Part shown: positions 19,174 to 26,025 of the stretch, piece by piece
Layout: each line of letters starts with the position of its first letter
How positions within the stretch are numbered: position 1 is the stretch's first letter
Origin: Thiotrichales bacterium
GTDB lineage: Bacteria; Pseudomonadota; Gammaproteobacteria; JAABTG01
NCBI GenBank assembly: GCA_011389995.1
Contig: JAABTG010000042.1
Coordinates: 1 to 33,245, forward strand
Direction of reading: 5' to 3'
Length of the DNA stretch: 33,245 nucleotides
Position numbers and translations under genes: made by a program
The notes under the pieces: model-generated
The model's database searches: none
Seen by the model: only the letters and a program-made list of their open reading frames with translations
Told to the model about the DNA's origin: nothing

Positions 19174-19772
19174 CCGATCTGAGAGGCCTTGAGCAGTGTA
19201 CGCAGGTCGATGAGCACCCACTTGGGGTCGGTGCCGGCGGGGTAGACCATCATCACGTTGCCGAGGGGGTCGACGAGATAGGTGCGGCCCCACGGCGAGG
19301 CATCCGCGTGAAAGATATCCTTGACGTCGTCGCCCAGCCCCCCCGTGCCGCCGGTGCGTACCAGCAGACGCGGCAGGGCCTCCCGCAGCGGAGCGAAGCC
19401 ATCGCCGGCCGCCGGGCGATCCACCAGCAACAGGGTCTGGGCGCGGTTGGAATCCTCGCCCAGGGCCTGGCGCACCTTGTCCATGTCCCGCAGGCGCTGG
19501 GCGCAGGAGCCGTTGCAGTCCTCCCGGGCCATGAAGACGATGGTCCACTTGCCGAACAGGTCCGCCAGGGGCCCGGCCTCGCCGGCGGGATCGGCCACGG
19601 TCTGATCCGGCAGCGGCCGGGCCGGTGTGATGAGGGTCCCCATGGCCGAGGTTTCCTCGGGAGTCAGCTGGTCGCCAAAGAAATAGATGCCGGTGGACAG
19701 GGCGACGGGCAGGACGAAGACCACCACCAGGGCGACCAGAGTCAGGGTATTGCGGCGGCGCTCGGCGTCCAC
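19170..19772 (-). CDS. SCO-like thioredoxin-fold copper chaperone
   Basis: 200 aa with a GTG start. One N-terminal membrane anchor (residues 9-30) is followed by a periplasmic domain. The CxxxC motif C86-NGS-C90 matches the copper/redox site of Sco1/SenC proteins, and a histidine at 155 just before TYLVDPLGNVMMVYP is in the place of the third copper ligand. Overall similarity to classical Sco1 is low, so it belongs to a divergent branch. The likely role is delivery of copper to, or reduction of, the CuA site of CoxB. It lies between SURF1 and ctaA with 3-bp spacing upstream. Confidence 0.82.
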   Translation of the reverse strand: MDAERRRNTLTLVALVVVFVLPVALSTGIYFFGDQLTPEETSAMGTLITPARPLPDQTVADPAGEAGPLADLFGKWTIVFMAREDCNGSCAQRLRDMDKVRQALGEDSNRAQTLLLVDRPAAGDGFAPLREALPRLLVRTGGTGGLGDDVKDIFHADASPWGRTYLVDPLGNVMMVYPAGTDPKWVLIDLRTLLKASQIG

Positions 19773-19775
19773 GGC

Positions 19776-20504
19776 CTAGGGTTCTCCGTTTCGGTCTTCG
19801 CCCGCCCCACGGCGCGCGGCGGCGATGCTGAGGATGATCATGAGGGCGGCGAAGGTGAACCATTGCAGGGCATAGGCGCGATGTTTCTCGGGGCCGATGC
19901 CGCCGTACAGGGGCGACCATTCCCGCACGAAGCCCGCGGGTGCCGCGGGGTCGAGGAGCATCACGTAGGGCAGCAAGTCGTGACCCAGGGCGCCACTCAG
20001 GGCGGGGATATCAACCGTTTGCACGATGCGCGGCCACGTCCCGCCATGGGGTTCCTCGGGGCCCAGCACCATGGTGCGTTCGGGGGGTACGCGCAGGGTA
20101 CCGGTGAGCCGTACCTCCGTTTGCGGGGTGTCGAAGCGGGGCAGCTCCTGCCGCCGCGGGCCCCAGGGGATCCAGCCGCGGTTGACGAGCAGCACCGCGT
20201 TGACGCCGGCGGGGAAGAAGGGGGTGAGGACGTGATAACCGGCACGGCCCTCGTGGATGCGGTTGTCGCGCAGGATCTGGCGCTCCTTCCAGAAGGTCCC
20301 CGTGACCTCGACGCGCCGGTGGGCGGCATCCGTCCCATCCCCGCCAACCGCCGCGATGGGCACCGCCTCGGCGGCAGTCCGTTGGGCGTGGATGTCCAGC
20401 AGCCGGCGTTTCTCGTCGGCCCGCTCGAGTTGCCACATGCCGAGAAGAAGGAAGACCGTGGCGGCGGCAGCGACCAGGACCATGATGGAAAGGCGTCTTG
20501 TCAT
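19776..20504 (-). CDS. SURF1 family oxidase assembly protein
   Basis: 242 aa. It has the SURF1 topology: one transmembrane helix at each end (residues 7-23 and 215-232) and a periplasmic domain between them. The family motifs LGMWQLERADEK, NRGWIPWG and HRAYALQWFTFAALM are clear. SURF1 helps to insert or hand over haem A into subunit I. It is the first gene of the leftward run SURF1, SCO, ctaA, ctaB, ccoI, ccoS; its start faces the small plus-strand gene at 20597. Confidence 0.94.
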   Translation of the reverse strand: MTRRLSIMVLVAAAATVFLLLGMWQLERADEKRRLLDIHAQRTAAEAVPIAAVGGDGTDAAHRRVEVTGTFWKERQILRDNRIHEGRAGYHVLTPFFPAGVNAVLLVNRGWIPWGPRRQELPRFDTPQTEVRLTGTLRVPPERTMVLGPEEPHGGTWPRIVQTVDIPALSGALGHDLLPYVMLLDPAAPAGFVREWSPLYGGIGPEKHRAYALQWFTFAALMIILSIAAARRGAGEDRNGEP

Positions 20505-20559
20505 GGGTGATTAAGGATTAAGCGCCGCCATCACTGGGGTGTTGGCCCCCCGTGGAGGC

Positions 20560-20567
20560 ACTATACT
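20560..20567. promoter_or_regulatory. Overlapping divergent -10 elements (SURF1 minus, twin-TM gene plus)
   Basis: ACTATACT contains TATACT on the plus strand (20562-20567) and TATAGT on the minus strand (20560-20565), each 5 of 6 to TATAAT. Plus transcription would start near 20574, giving a leader of about 22 nt. Clear -35 boxes are not seen on either side. It lies in the 92-bp divergent gap. Confidence 0.45.
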
Positions 20568-20596
20568 CGGCGAAACTCACTGCTTCGGAGAGATGG

Positions 20597-20809
20597 ATGC
20601 TGTTCAAGTTGTTGGTCGTCATATTGCTGTTGATGGTGGTTTCATCCCTGTTCTCCGGCCTGTACTTCCTGATGAAAGACCCCGGCAATTCGGATCGTGC
20701 CGTCAAGGCCCTGACCTTCCGTATCGGCTTTTCAGTGGTGCTTTTCATCTTCCTTATGATAGGGCACGCGACCGGCCTGATTACCCCACACGGTATAGGT
20801 GCGGGATAA
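20597..20809 (+). CDS. Twin transmembrane protein (DUF2909-like)
   Basis: 70 aa. Two hydrophobic helices (residues 2-22 and 37-55) are separated by LMKDPGNSDRAVKALTFRIG, the pattern of DUF2909 small proteins, which are regularly found beside SURF1/cox genes. The function is unknown. The ATG at 20597 is chosen because GGAG (20587-20590) lies 6 nt upstream and the protein begins MLFKLL; the longer frame from 20552 would start upstream of the likely transcription start. It is the only plus-strand gene within the oxidase region. Confidence 0.88.
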   Translation: MLFKLLVVILLLMVVSSLFSGLYFLMKDPGNSDRAVKALTFRIGFSVVLFIFLMIGHATGLITPHGIGAG

Positions 20810-20816
20810 CGCAAGA

Positions 20817-20844
20817 GGGGCGCCGCGGCGTACCGCGGCGCCCC
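20817..20844. terminator. Bidirectional hairpin terminator between convergent genes
   Basis: A perfect 12-bp stem, GGGGCGCCGCGG (20817-20828) and its complement (20833-20844), with a CGTA loop, lies between the twin-TM stop and the cox3 stop. Neither side has a long T-run, but the convergent position and stem strength support termination in both directions. Confidence 0.75.
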
Positions 20845-20865
20845 TCCCGGGCCCCGCCTGGCGGG

Positions 20866-21729
20866 TCAGATCAGCCAGTAGACGAATACGAACAGGCCGA
20901 GCCACACCACGTCCACGAAGTGCCAGTACCACGCGGCAGCCTCGAAGGCGAAGTGGCGGTCCGGGGTGAAGTGACCCTTCATGGAACGGAACAGGACCAC
21001 CAGCAGCATGATGGCGCCGAGGGTCACATGGAGCCCATGGAAGCCCGTGAGCATGTAGAAGGTGCTGCCGTAGATCCCCGAACCCATGGTGAGGTTGAGG
21101 TCATTCCAGGCGTGACCGTACTCATAGGCCTGCAGGCCCACGAACAGGAAGCCCAGGGCCACGGTGGCCGCCAGCCACAGGTTCAGCTTCTGGCGCTCCT
21201 GCTTCTTGAGGGCCCAGTGGGCCAGGGTGACGGTCACGCCGCTGCTGAGCAGTATCAGGGTGTTGATGGCGGGCAGACCCCATGCCCCCATGGCCTTGAA
21301 CGCGCCCCCCACGTCGCCGGGCCCGTTGGTGGGCCAGGTGGACTCGAAGGCGGGCCACAGGAGTTCGCCCGTGTAGAGGTTGTTGCCGGCCCCGCCGAGC
21401 CACGGCACCGCCCACATGCGAACGTAAAACAACGCGCCGAAGAAGGCCGCGAAGAACATCACCTCGGAGAAGATGAACCAACCCATGCCCATGCGGAAAG
21501 ACTTCTCCACGTGGTGATCGTAGGCGCCGGACTCGCTCTCCTTGATGACCGCGCCGAACCAGCCGAACAGCATGAAGATGAGCACCGCGACGCCGGCTAA
21601 CATCACCAGCTTGGTGCCACCATGGAGAAAGTTGACGAATCCTCCGGTGAACAGGGCCAGCCCCACCGACCCCACGATGGGCCAGGGACTGGGGTTAGGC
21701 AGATAATATCCCCCGTGTGCTTCGCTCAT
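20866..21729 (-). CDS. ctaE: Cytochrome c oxidase subunit III
   Basis: 287 aa with seven predicted helices. It is the non-catalytic core subunit that stabilises subunit I and the proton-uptake path. Conserved segments include MGMGWFIFSEVMFFAAFFGALF (with the membrane Glu), LLSSGVTVTLAHWAL, FYMLTGFHGLHVTLG and the ending AAWYWHFVDVVWLGLF. An AGGGG site precedes the ATG by about 7 nt. It is the last gene of the leftward oxidase operon, 115 bp after cox11. Confidence 0.97.
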   Translation of the reverse strand: MSEAHGGYYLPNPSPWPIVGSVGLALFTGGFVNFLHGGTKLVMLAGVAVLIFMLFGWFGAVIKESESGAYDHHVEKSFRMGMGWFIFSEVMFFAAFFGALFYVRMWAVPWLGGAGNNLYTGELLWPAFESTWPTNGPGDVGGAFKAMGAWGLPAINTLILLSSGVTVTLAHWALKKQERQKLNLWLAATVALGFLFVGLQAYEYGHAWNDLNLTMGSGIYGSTFYMLTGFHGLHVTLGAIMLLVVLFRSMKGHFTPDRHFAFEAAAWYWHFVDVVWLGLFVFVYWLI

Positions 21730-21771
21730 AACATCCCCTCACTGATCATTGATGGTATTGGTATTTCTGAA

Positions 21772-21795
21772 GTGACCGGGCGCCCGCCCGGCCAC
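21772..21795. other. Intercistronic hairpin between cox11 and cox3
   Basis: GTGACCGGGC and GCCCGGCCAC arms (10 bp with one G-U pair on the RNA) enclose a 4-nt loop. On the minus strand it lies downstream of the cox11 stop and no T-run follows, so it may stabilise or process the mRNA instead of ending it. Confidence 0.5.
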
Positions 21796-21805
21796 TCGGG
21801 TATTG

Positions 21806-21841
21806 CCGAACCCGGGGCCGAACCCGGGGCCGAACCCGGAC
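21806..21841. repeat. Three tandem 12-bp repeats after cox11
   Basis: CCGAACCCGGGG at 21806-21817 and 21818-21829, then CCGAACCCGGAC at 21830-21841. The array ends 3 bp from the cox11 stop codon, so it lies in the 3' noncoding part; copy-number change would not alter the protein. Confidence 0.8.
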
Positions 21842-21844
21842 CCG

Positions 21845-22396
21845 TCAACCGGGCTCATCGCCGGAGCTGAAGAAGGTATAGGACAGGGTAAGCCGCTTGA
21901 CGTCCCGCGGCAGATCCCTGTCGACGATGAACTTGACCGGCATGTCTTTGGATTCACCGGCTGCCAGATGCTGCTCGGAGAAACAGAAGCACTCCGTCTT
22001 GTTGAAGTACCTCGAGGCGCGGCCGGGCGCGACGCTGGGCACGGCGTGGCCGGTGACGCCATGGGGCTGGTTGTTCATGGCCACGAAGCTCGTGGTCATC
22101 AACGCCCCGGGGTGCACCTCCATGGAAGCCACCTGGGGACGGAAGTCCCAGCCCATCTCGTCCCGGACGTTGGCGATGAATTCCACCGTCACCGTACGCT
22201 CCTTATCGATGCCCACCCCGCTCGCCTCGGCGGCCTCCAGGCGGCCGGTCTTGCCATTGAGACCGGTGATGTCGCAGAAGACGTCATAGAGCGGCACCAG
22301 CAGGAAGCCGAAACCGAACATGGCGACGCCCACCAGCGCCAGCTTGCGTACGGTACGCAGATTCTTACGAGCCAGGTCTGAAGGGTTCGTGGTCAT
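21845..22396 (-). CDS. ctaG: Cytochrome c oxidase assembly protein Cox11/CtaG
   Basis: 183 aa. One N-terminal membrane helix (residues 18-38) leads to VPLYDVFCDITGLNGKT, including the conserved C41. The copper-binding motif C136-F-C138 lies in NKTECFCFSEQ. The periplasmic beta-sandwich domain delivers Cu(I) to the CuB site of subunit I. The ATG overlaps the stop of the small upstream gene by 4 bp (ATGA). Confidence 0.96.
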   Translation of the reverse strand: MTTNPSDLARKNLRTVRKLALVGVAMFGFGFLLVPLYDVFCDITGLNGKTGRLEAAEASGVGIDKERTVTVEFIANVRDEMGWDFRPQVASMEVHPGALMTTSFVAMNNQPHGVTGHAVPSVAPGRASRYFNKTECFCFSEQHLAAGESKDMPVKFIVDRDLPRDVKRLTLSYTFFSSGDEPG

Positions 22397-22509
22397 TTCG
22401 ATATCATGAAGAAGGCCGCGGCGTAAAAACCTATGGCGACGACGAACAGCACGGCGACGAGCAGCGGCCGCGGACGCTGGCTGGGGTGTCTGTCATCTTG
22501 CTTCGCCAT
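22393..22509 (-). CDS. Small single-helix oxidase assembly protein, 38 aa
   Basis: A short gene filling most of the gap between coxA and cox11. Translation from ATG 22509 gives a charged, Arg/Pro-rich N terminus (MAKQDDRHPSQRPRP), one hydrophobic helix (residues 16-35, LLVAVLFVVAIGFYAAAFFM) and ISK. Its TGA overlaps the cox11 ATG (ATGA). Position, size and topology match the small assembly proteins annotated between ctaD and ctaG in many proteobacteria. There is no enzymatic motif, and the function is not known in detail. Confidence 0.78.
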   Translation of the reverse strand: MAKQDDRHPSQRPRPLLVAVLFVVAIGFYAAAFFMISK

Positions 22510-22565
22510 GGGGCTTTGCGCGGACCCGGCCCGGCGTGCTGCCGCCGGACCGGGTCACCGTCTCG

Positions 22566-24146
22566 CTACCTGACCTCGGGGGCCGTGGCGAAGGTGTGGA
22601 AGGGCGCCGGCGACGGCACGGTCCACTCCAGGCCGTCGGAACCATCCCACACCTCCGTGCTGGCCTTCTCGCCGCCGCGGATGGTGGACACCACGATATA
22701 CAGGAACAGCAACTGGCCGAGACCGAAGGCGAAACCGCCGATGCTCGATATCATGTTCCAGTCCGCAAACTGGGTGGCATAGTCCGGGATGCGCCGGGGC
22801 ATGCCCGCGAGGCCGATGAAGTGCTGGGGGAAGAAGAGCACGTTCACCCAGATCACGGACCACCAGAAATGGAAGGTGGCCAGCTTCAGGTTGTACATAT
22901 GACCGGTCCACTTGGGCAGCCAGAAATAGACCCCGGCGATGATGGAAAACAGCGCGCCCGTCACCAGGACGTAGTGGAAGTGGGCGACCACGAAATAGGT
23001 GTCGTGGTACTGGGTATCCACGGGGGCGACCCCCAGCATGAGGCCCGAGAAACCACCGATGGTGAACAGGATGACGAAGGCCAGCGCCCACAGCATGGGG
23101 ATCTCGAAGGACAGGGAGCCCTTCCACATGGTGGCCACCCAGTTGAAGACCTTCACCCCGGTGGGTACGGCGATCATGATGGTGGCGTACATGAAATAGA
23201 GTTCGCCGGCCACGGGCATGCCCACCGTGAACATGTGGTGGGCCCACACGATGAAGGACAGGAAGGCGATGGAGGCCGTGGCGTACACCATCGAGCTGTA
23301 GCCGAACAGGGGCTTGCGCGAGAAGGTGGGGATGATGTGGGAGATGATGCCGAAGGCCGGCAAGATCATGATGTACACCTCGGGGTGCCCGAAGAACCAG
23401 AAGATGTGCTGGAACATCACCGGGTCACCACCGCCGGCGGCATCGAAGAAGGAGGTGCCGAAGTGGCGGTCCGTGAGCATCATGGTCACGGCACCCGCAA
23501 GCACGGGCATCACGGCGATGAGCAGGAAGGCAGTGATGAGCCAGGTCCACACGAACATGGGCATCTTCATCAGATTCATGCCCGGTGCGCGCATGTTGAG
23601 GATGGTGACGATGACGTTGATGGCCCCCATGATCGAAGAGAATCCGAGCAGGTGGATGGAGAAGATGAAGAAGTCCGTGCTCGCCGGGGCGAAGGTGGTG
23701 GACAGGGGGGCATAGAAGGTCCAGCCGAAGGCCGGGCCGCCACCCTCCATGAACATGGTGCTCACCAGCATGGTGCCCGCCACCGGCAGGATCCAGAAGC
23801 TCCAGTTGTTCATGCGCGGCAGCGCCATGTCCGGCGCACCGATCATCATCGGGATCATCCAGTTCGCCAGACCCACGAAGGCCGGCATGATGGCGCCGAA
23901 AACCATGATCAGACCGTGCATGGTGGTCATCATGTTAAAGAACTGGGGGTCCACCACCTGGAGGCCGGGGGCGAACAACTCGGCGCGGATGACCATGGCC
24001 ATGGCGCCGCCGATGAGGAACATGGTGAAGGCGAACCACAGGTACATCGTGCCGATGTCCTTGTGATTGGTGGAGAACAGCCAGCGGGTGATGCCCTTGG
24101 GGGCACCATGATGCTCGTCGGCGTGAGCGGTGGCTACAGTACTCAT
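22566..24146 (-). CDS. ctaD: Cytochrome c oxidase subunit I
   Basis: 526 aa with 12 predicted helices. It reduces oxygen to water and pumps protons. The haem a ligand is H77 (TMHG). The CuB ligand H254 with E256 and cross-linked Y258 appear in FGHPEVY, and H303/H304 in WAHHMF. VAHFHYV carries the distal haem a and a3 ligands. D-channel residues (NWMIPMMIGAPDMALPRMNN) and the K-channel Lys in PTGVKVFNW are present, so this is an A1-type oxidase. GGAGG lies about 8 nt upstream of the ATG. It starts 20 bp after coxB. Confidence 0.98.
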   Translation of the reverse strand: MSTVATAHADEHHGAPKGITRWLFSTNHKDIGTMYLWFAFTMFLIGGAMAMVIRAELFAPGLQVVDPQFFNMMTTMHGLIMVFGAIMPAFVGLANWMIPMMIGAPDMALPRMNNWSFWILPVAGTMLVSTMFMEGGGPAFGWTFYAPLSTTFAPASTDFFIFSIHLLGFSSIMGAINVIVTILNMRAPGMNLMKMPMFVWTWLITAFLLIAVMPVLAGAVTMMLTDRHFGTSFFDAAGGGDPVMFQHIFWFFGHPEVYIMILPAFGIISHIIPTFSRKPLFGYSSMVYATASIAFLSFIVWAHHMFTVGMPVAGELYFMYATIMIAVPTGVKVFNWVATMWKGSLSFEIPMLWALAFVILFTIGGFSGLMLGVAPVDTQYHDTYFVVAHFHYVLVTGALFSIIAGVYFWLPKWTGHMYNLKLATFHFWWSVIWVNVLFFPQHFIGLAGMPRRIPDYATQFADWNMISSIGGFAFGLGQLLFLYIVVSTIRGGEKASTEVWDGSDGLEWTVPSPAPFHTFATAPEVR

Positions 24147-24166
24147 GGATGAGACCTCCAGGTTAT

Positions 24167-25300
24167 TTACTTGTTCGCGGCAATGGCGGTGGGTTGGATC
24201 ACGTCACCGGTATCGATGCCCCAGGCGTTGCGCTCGTAGGTCACCACGGCGGCGACTTCCGCGGCGGTGAGCTGCTCACCGAAGGCCTGCATGGCGGTGC
24301 CGGGCTTGCCGTTGACCACGATGTCGATGTGATCCTCCACCGGCCCGGTGGTGTAACTGCTGCCCACCATGCCGGGGAACACGCCGGGGATCCCCTGGCC
24401 GTTGGCCTGATGGCAGGAGGCGCACGCGGAGTTGTAGACCTCCTCGCCCTTGGCCATCAGCTCCTGCTTGCTCCACTCGCGATCGGCGGAAGCGGCGGCG
24501 GCGGCGGCGGCGGCCTTCTGATCGGCCACCCACTGATTGTACTCGGGCTCGGTCTTGGCGATGACCACGATGGGCATGAAGCCATGGTCCTTGCCGCACA
24601 GCTCGGCGCACTGGCCACGATAGACCCCGGGCTCCTCTATATAGGCCCAGGAATCATTGATGAAGCCGGGGATGGTGTCCTGCTTGACCCCGAGCTCGGG
24701 CACCCACCAGGCGTGGATGACGTCGGCGGAGGTCATGACGAAGCGCACCTTCTTCTTCACCGGCAGGACCAGGGGCTTGTCCACGTCCAGCAGGTAGTTC
24801 TCCACCGCGTAGGGGTCGGCCTTGATGCCGTCGCGGCTCTCCTGGGAGAGGTTGCTGAAGAAGCTCAGGTCCTCGCCGAGGTAGTCGTACTTCCATTTCC
24901 ACTGGTAGCCGGTGATCTGCACCGTCATGTCGGCGTCGGAGGTATCTTCGAGGGACAGCAGGGTGCTGGTGGCGGGGATGGCCACGGCCACCAGGATGAC
25001 GATGGGGACCACGGTCCACAGTACCTCCACGGTGGTGTTCTCGTGGAACTGGGCCGCCTCGGCCCCCTGGGAACGCCGGTGGTTGATGACCGAGTAGATG
25101 ATGGCGCCGAAGACCACGATGCCGATGGCCACGCAGATCCAGAACACGATCATATGGAGGTCGTATTGCTGCTGGCTGATGGGGGTCACGCCACGGGTCA
25201 TGTTGAGTTCCCCCCAGCCGGCGAAAGCAGAATTCGCCGCCAGAGACCCCGTTAATACACCCAGCGTCCGCAGGGCGCTCGCGAGTCTGTTTATCGCCAT
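24167..25300 (-). CDS. ctaC: Cytochrome c oxidase subunit II fused to cytochrome c (caa3 type)
   Basis: 377 aa. A signal peptide (to about residue 27) and two membrane helices (49-71 and 91-112) precede the periplasmic cupredoxin domain. The CuA ligands are H196, C231, C235, H239 and M242 (HAWWVPE and GQCAELCGKDHGFMP). A poly-Ala linker (263-270) joins a C-terminal cytochrome c domain with haem motif C293-x2-C296-H297 and likely axial M337. The oxidase therefore carries its own electron-entry haem. It is preceded by a GAGGAGG ribosome-binding site. Confidence 0.98.
   Translation of the reverse strand: MAINRLASALRTLGVLTGSLAANSAFAGWGELNMTRGVTPISQQQYDLHMIVFWICVAIGIVVFGAIIYSVINHRRSQGAEAAQFHENTTVEVLWTVVPIVILVAVAIPATSTLLSLEDTSDADMTVQITGYQWKWKYDYLGEDLSFFSNLSQESRDGIKADPYAVENYLLDVDKPLVLPVKKKVRFVMTSADVIHAWWVPELGVKQDTIPGFINDSWAYIEEPGVYRGQCAELCGKDHGFMPIVVIAKTEPEYNQWVADQKAAAAAAAASADREWSKQELMAKGEEVYNSACASCHQANGQGIPGVFPGMVGSSYTTGPVEDHIDIVVNGKPGTAMQAFGEQLTAAEVAAVVTYERNAWGIDTGDVIQPTAIAANK
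24492..24512. repeat. Trinucleotide repeat (GCC)7 in coxB linker
   Basis: Seven uninterrupted GCG units on the plus strand read as GCC alanine codons on the coding strand, within the linker between the CuA and cytochrome c domains. Slippage would change linker length in whole residues without a frameshift. Confidence 0.85.
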
Positions 25301-25364
25301 GGCTGAAATGGCCTCCTCTTATCTCGTGGAAGTAATTGTTAGTGGCTCTTATGGAACCGCGGCA

Positions 25365-25865
25365 TCAAGCTAACGCTTCAACCAGGCGATCCTTATTAAT
25401 AGCGTCGTTCAACTCGTCGGCCAGCCGTCGGCGCTCGGGTTCCGTGAGGAAGCCGCCGACTTCCACACTCGCGCCCTTTTCCCGCAGCTCGAGCCGGCTC
25501 GGATGCCAGGTGGCGGCGGGGCGCACCAGCCGCACGGTGAGCCAGCTGCGATGGAACCGCCAGCGGCTTTCGGGTGCCTTGCGGCCGCGCTCCACCGTGA
25601 CGGTGCCGTCATCCACGGTGATCACCTCGCGCATCTCGCTGCCCCACGCACAGCGGTAGAGGCAGTATCCAAAGGCCATCAACTCCAGTCCGGCGAAGGG
25701 CAGCACCGGCCAGAAACCCATGGCCGCGAAGCTCAGAGCGATGGCCAGTGACACGGCGGCGACTGCCAGGAAGACGAGTTTCGTCTGCGCCCAGGTCATG
25801 GATTGGTTGGGGCGCACGATGATGTGGCTGATAGCACCTGAATTTTCGCGCAAGCTGGAAACCAC
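25365..25865 (-). CDS. DUF2244 family membrane protein
   Basis: 166 aa with a GTG start. Two adjacent hydrophobic segments (about residues 30-46 and 49-68) form a hairpin, followed by a soluble beta-rich domain with EVITVDDGTVTVERGR and a WLTVRL strand. This layout is typical of DUF2244, which is regularly found just upstream of coxB and is presumed to help oxidase assembly; no biochemical role is established. It is the first gene after the predicted oxidase promoter, 64 bp upstream of coxB. Confidence 0.88.
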   Translation of the reverse strand: MVSSLRENSGAISHIIVRPNQSMTWAQTKLVFLAVAAVSLAIALSFAAMGFWPVLPFAGLELMAFGYCLYRCAWGSEMREVITVDDGTVTVERGRKAPESRWRFHRSWLTVRLVRPAATWHPSRLELREKGASVEVGGFLTEPERRRLADELNDAINKDRLVEALA

Positions 25866-25906
25866 AGCCGAACTCTCCGACAGGCTTTAAGTATTATCTT
25901 ATATTC

Positions 25907-25920
25907 TTGATCTGGATCAG
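25907..25920. promoter_or_regulatory. FNR/Anr-type binding site in the oxidase promoter
   Basis: TTGATctggATCAG matches the palindromic FNR consensus TTGAT-N4-ATCAA at 9 of 10 positions. It lies immediately downstream of the predicted transcription start (near 25921) on the minus strand, a repressing position. CRP-family boxes are similar (TGTGA core), but the TTGAT half-site favours FNR/Anr. Confidence 0.7.
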
Positions 25921-25927
25921 GGACGAG

Positions 25928-25957
25928 ACTATACCCAACCGCCGCTCGGAGTGGCAA
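25928..25957 (-). promoter_or_regulatory. Sigma70 promoter for the DUF2244-coxBA-cox11-cox3 operon
   Basis: On the minus strand: -35 TTGCCA (25952-25957), 18-bp spacer, -10 TATAGT (25928-25933), each 5 of 6 to consensus. Transcription would begin near 25921, with a leader of about 56 nt before the GTG at 25865. Confidence 0.65.
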
Positions 25958-25974
25958 TAAGATCTTTTTTGGAG

Positions 25975-26018
25975 GGCATGCACAAAGACCGCCCTCGGGG
26001 CTGCGGGTCGTGCATGCC
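25975..26018. terminator. Nested hairpin after bioD
   Basis: Outer arms GGCATGCAC (25975-25983) and GTGCATGCC (26010-26018) enclose an inner stem GACC/GGTC and a GCCC-TCG-GGGC helix, giving a 44-nt compound stem just after the bioD stop and just before the oxidase promoter. On the minus strand it is followed by A and not T residues, so it is not a classical intrinsic terminator. Confidence 0.45.
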
Positions 26019-26025
26019 TTGCCCC

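Noticed and set aside
19174-19920. N-terminal extension of ctaA through the SCO-like gene
   Set aside because: The ATG at 19173 with ATGA overlap gives the family start; the extension is Arg/Pro-rich shadow sequence.
22536-25255. Two long plus-strand frames (538 and 368 aa) antisense to coxA and coxB
   Set aside because: They are shadows of conserved oxidase genes, with repetitive His/Asp/Gly composition and no recognisable domain.
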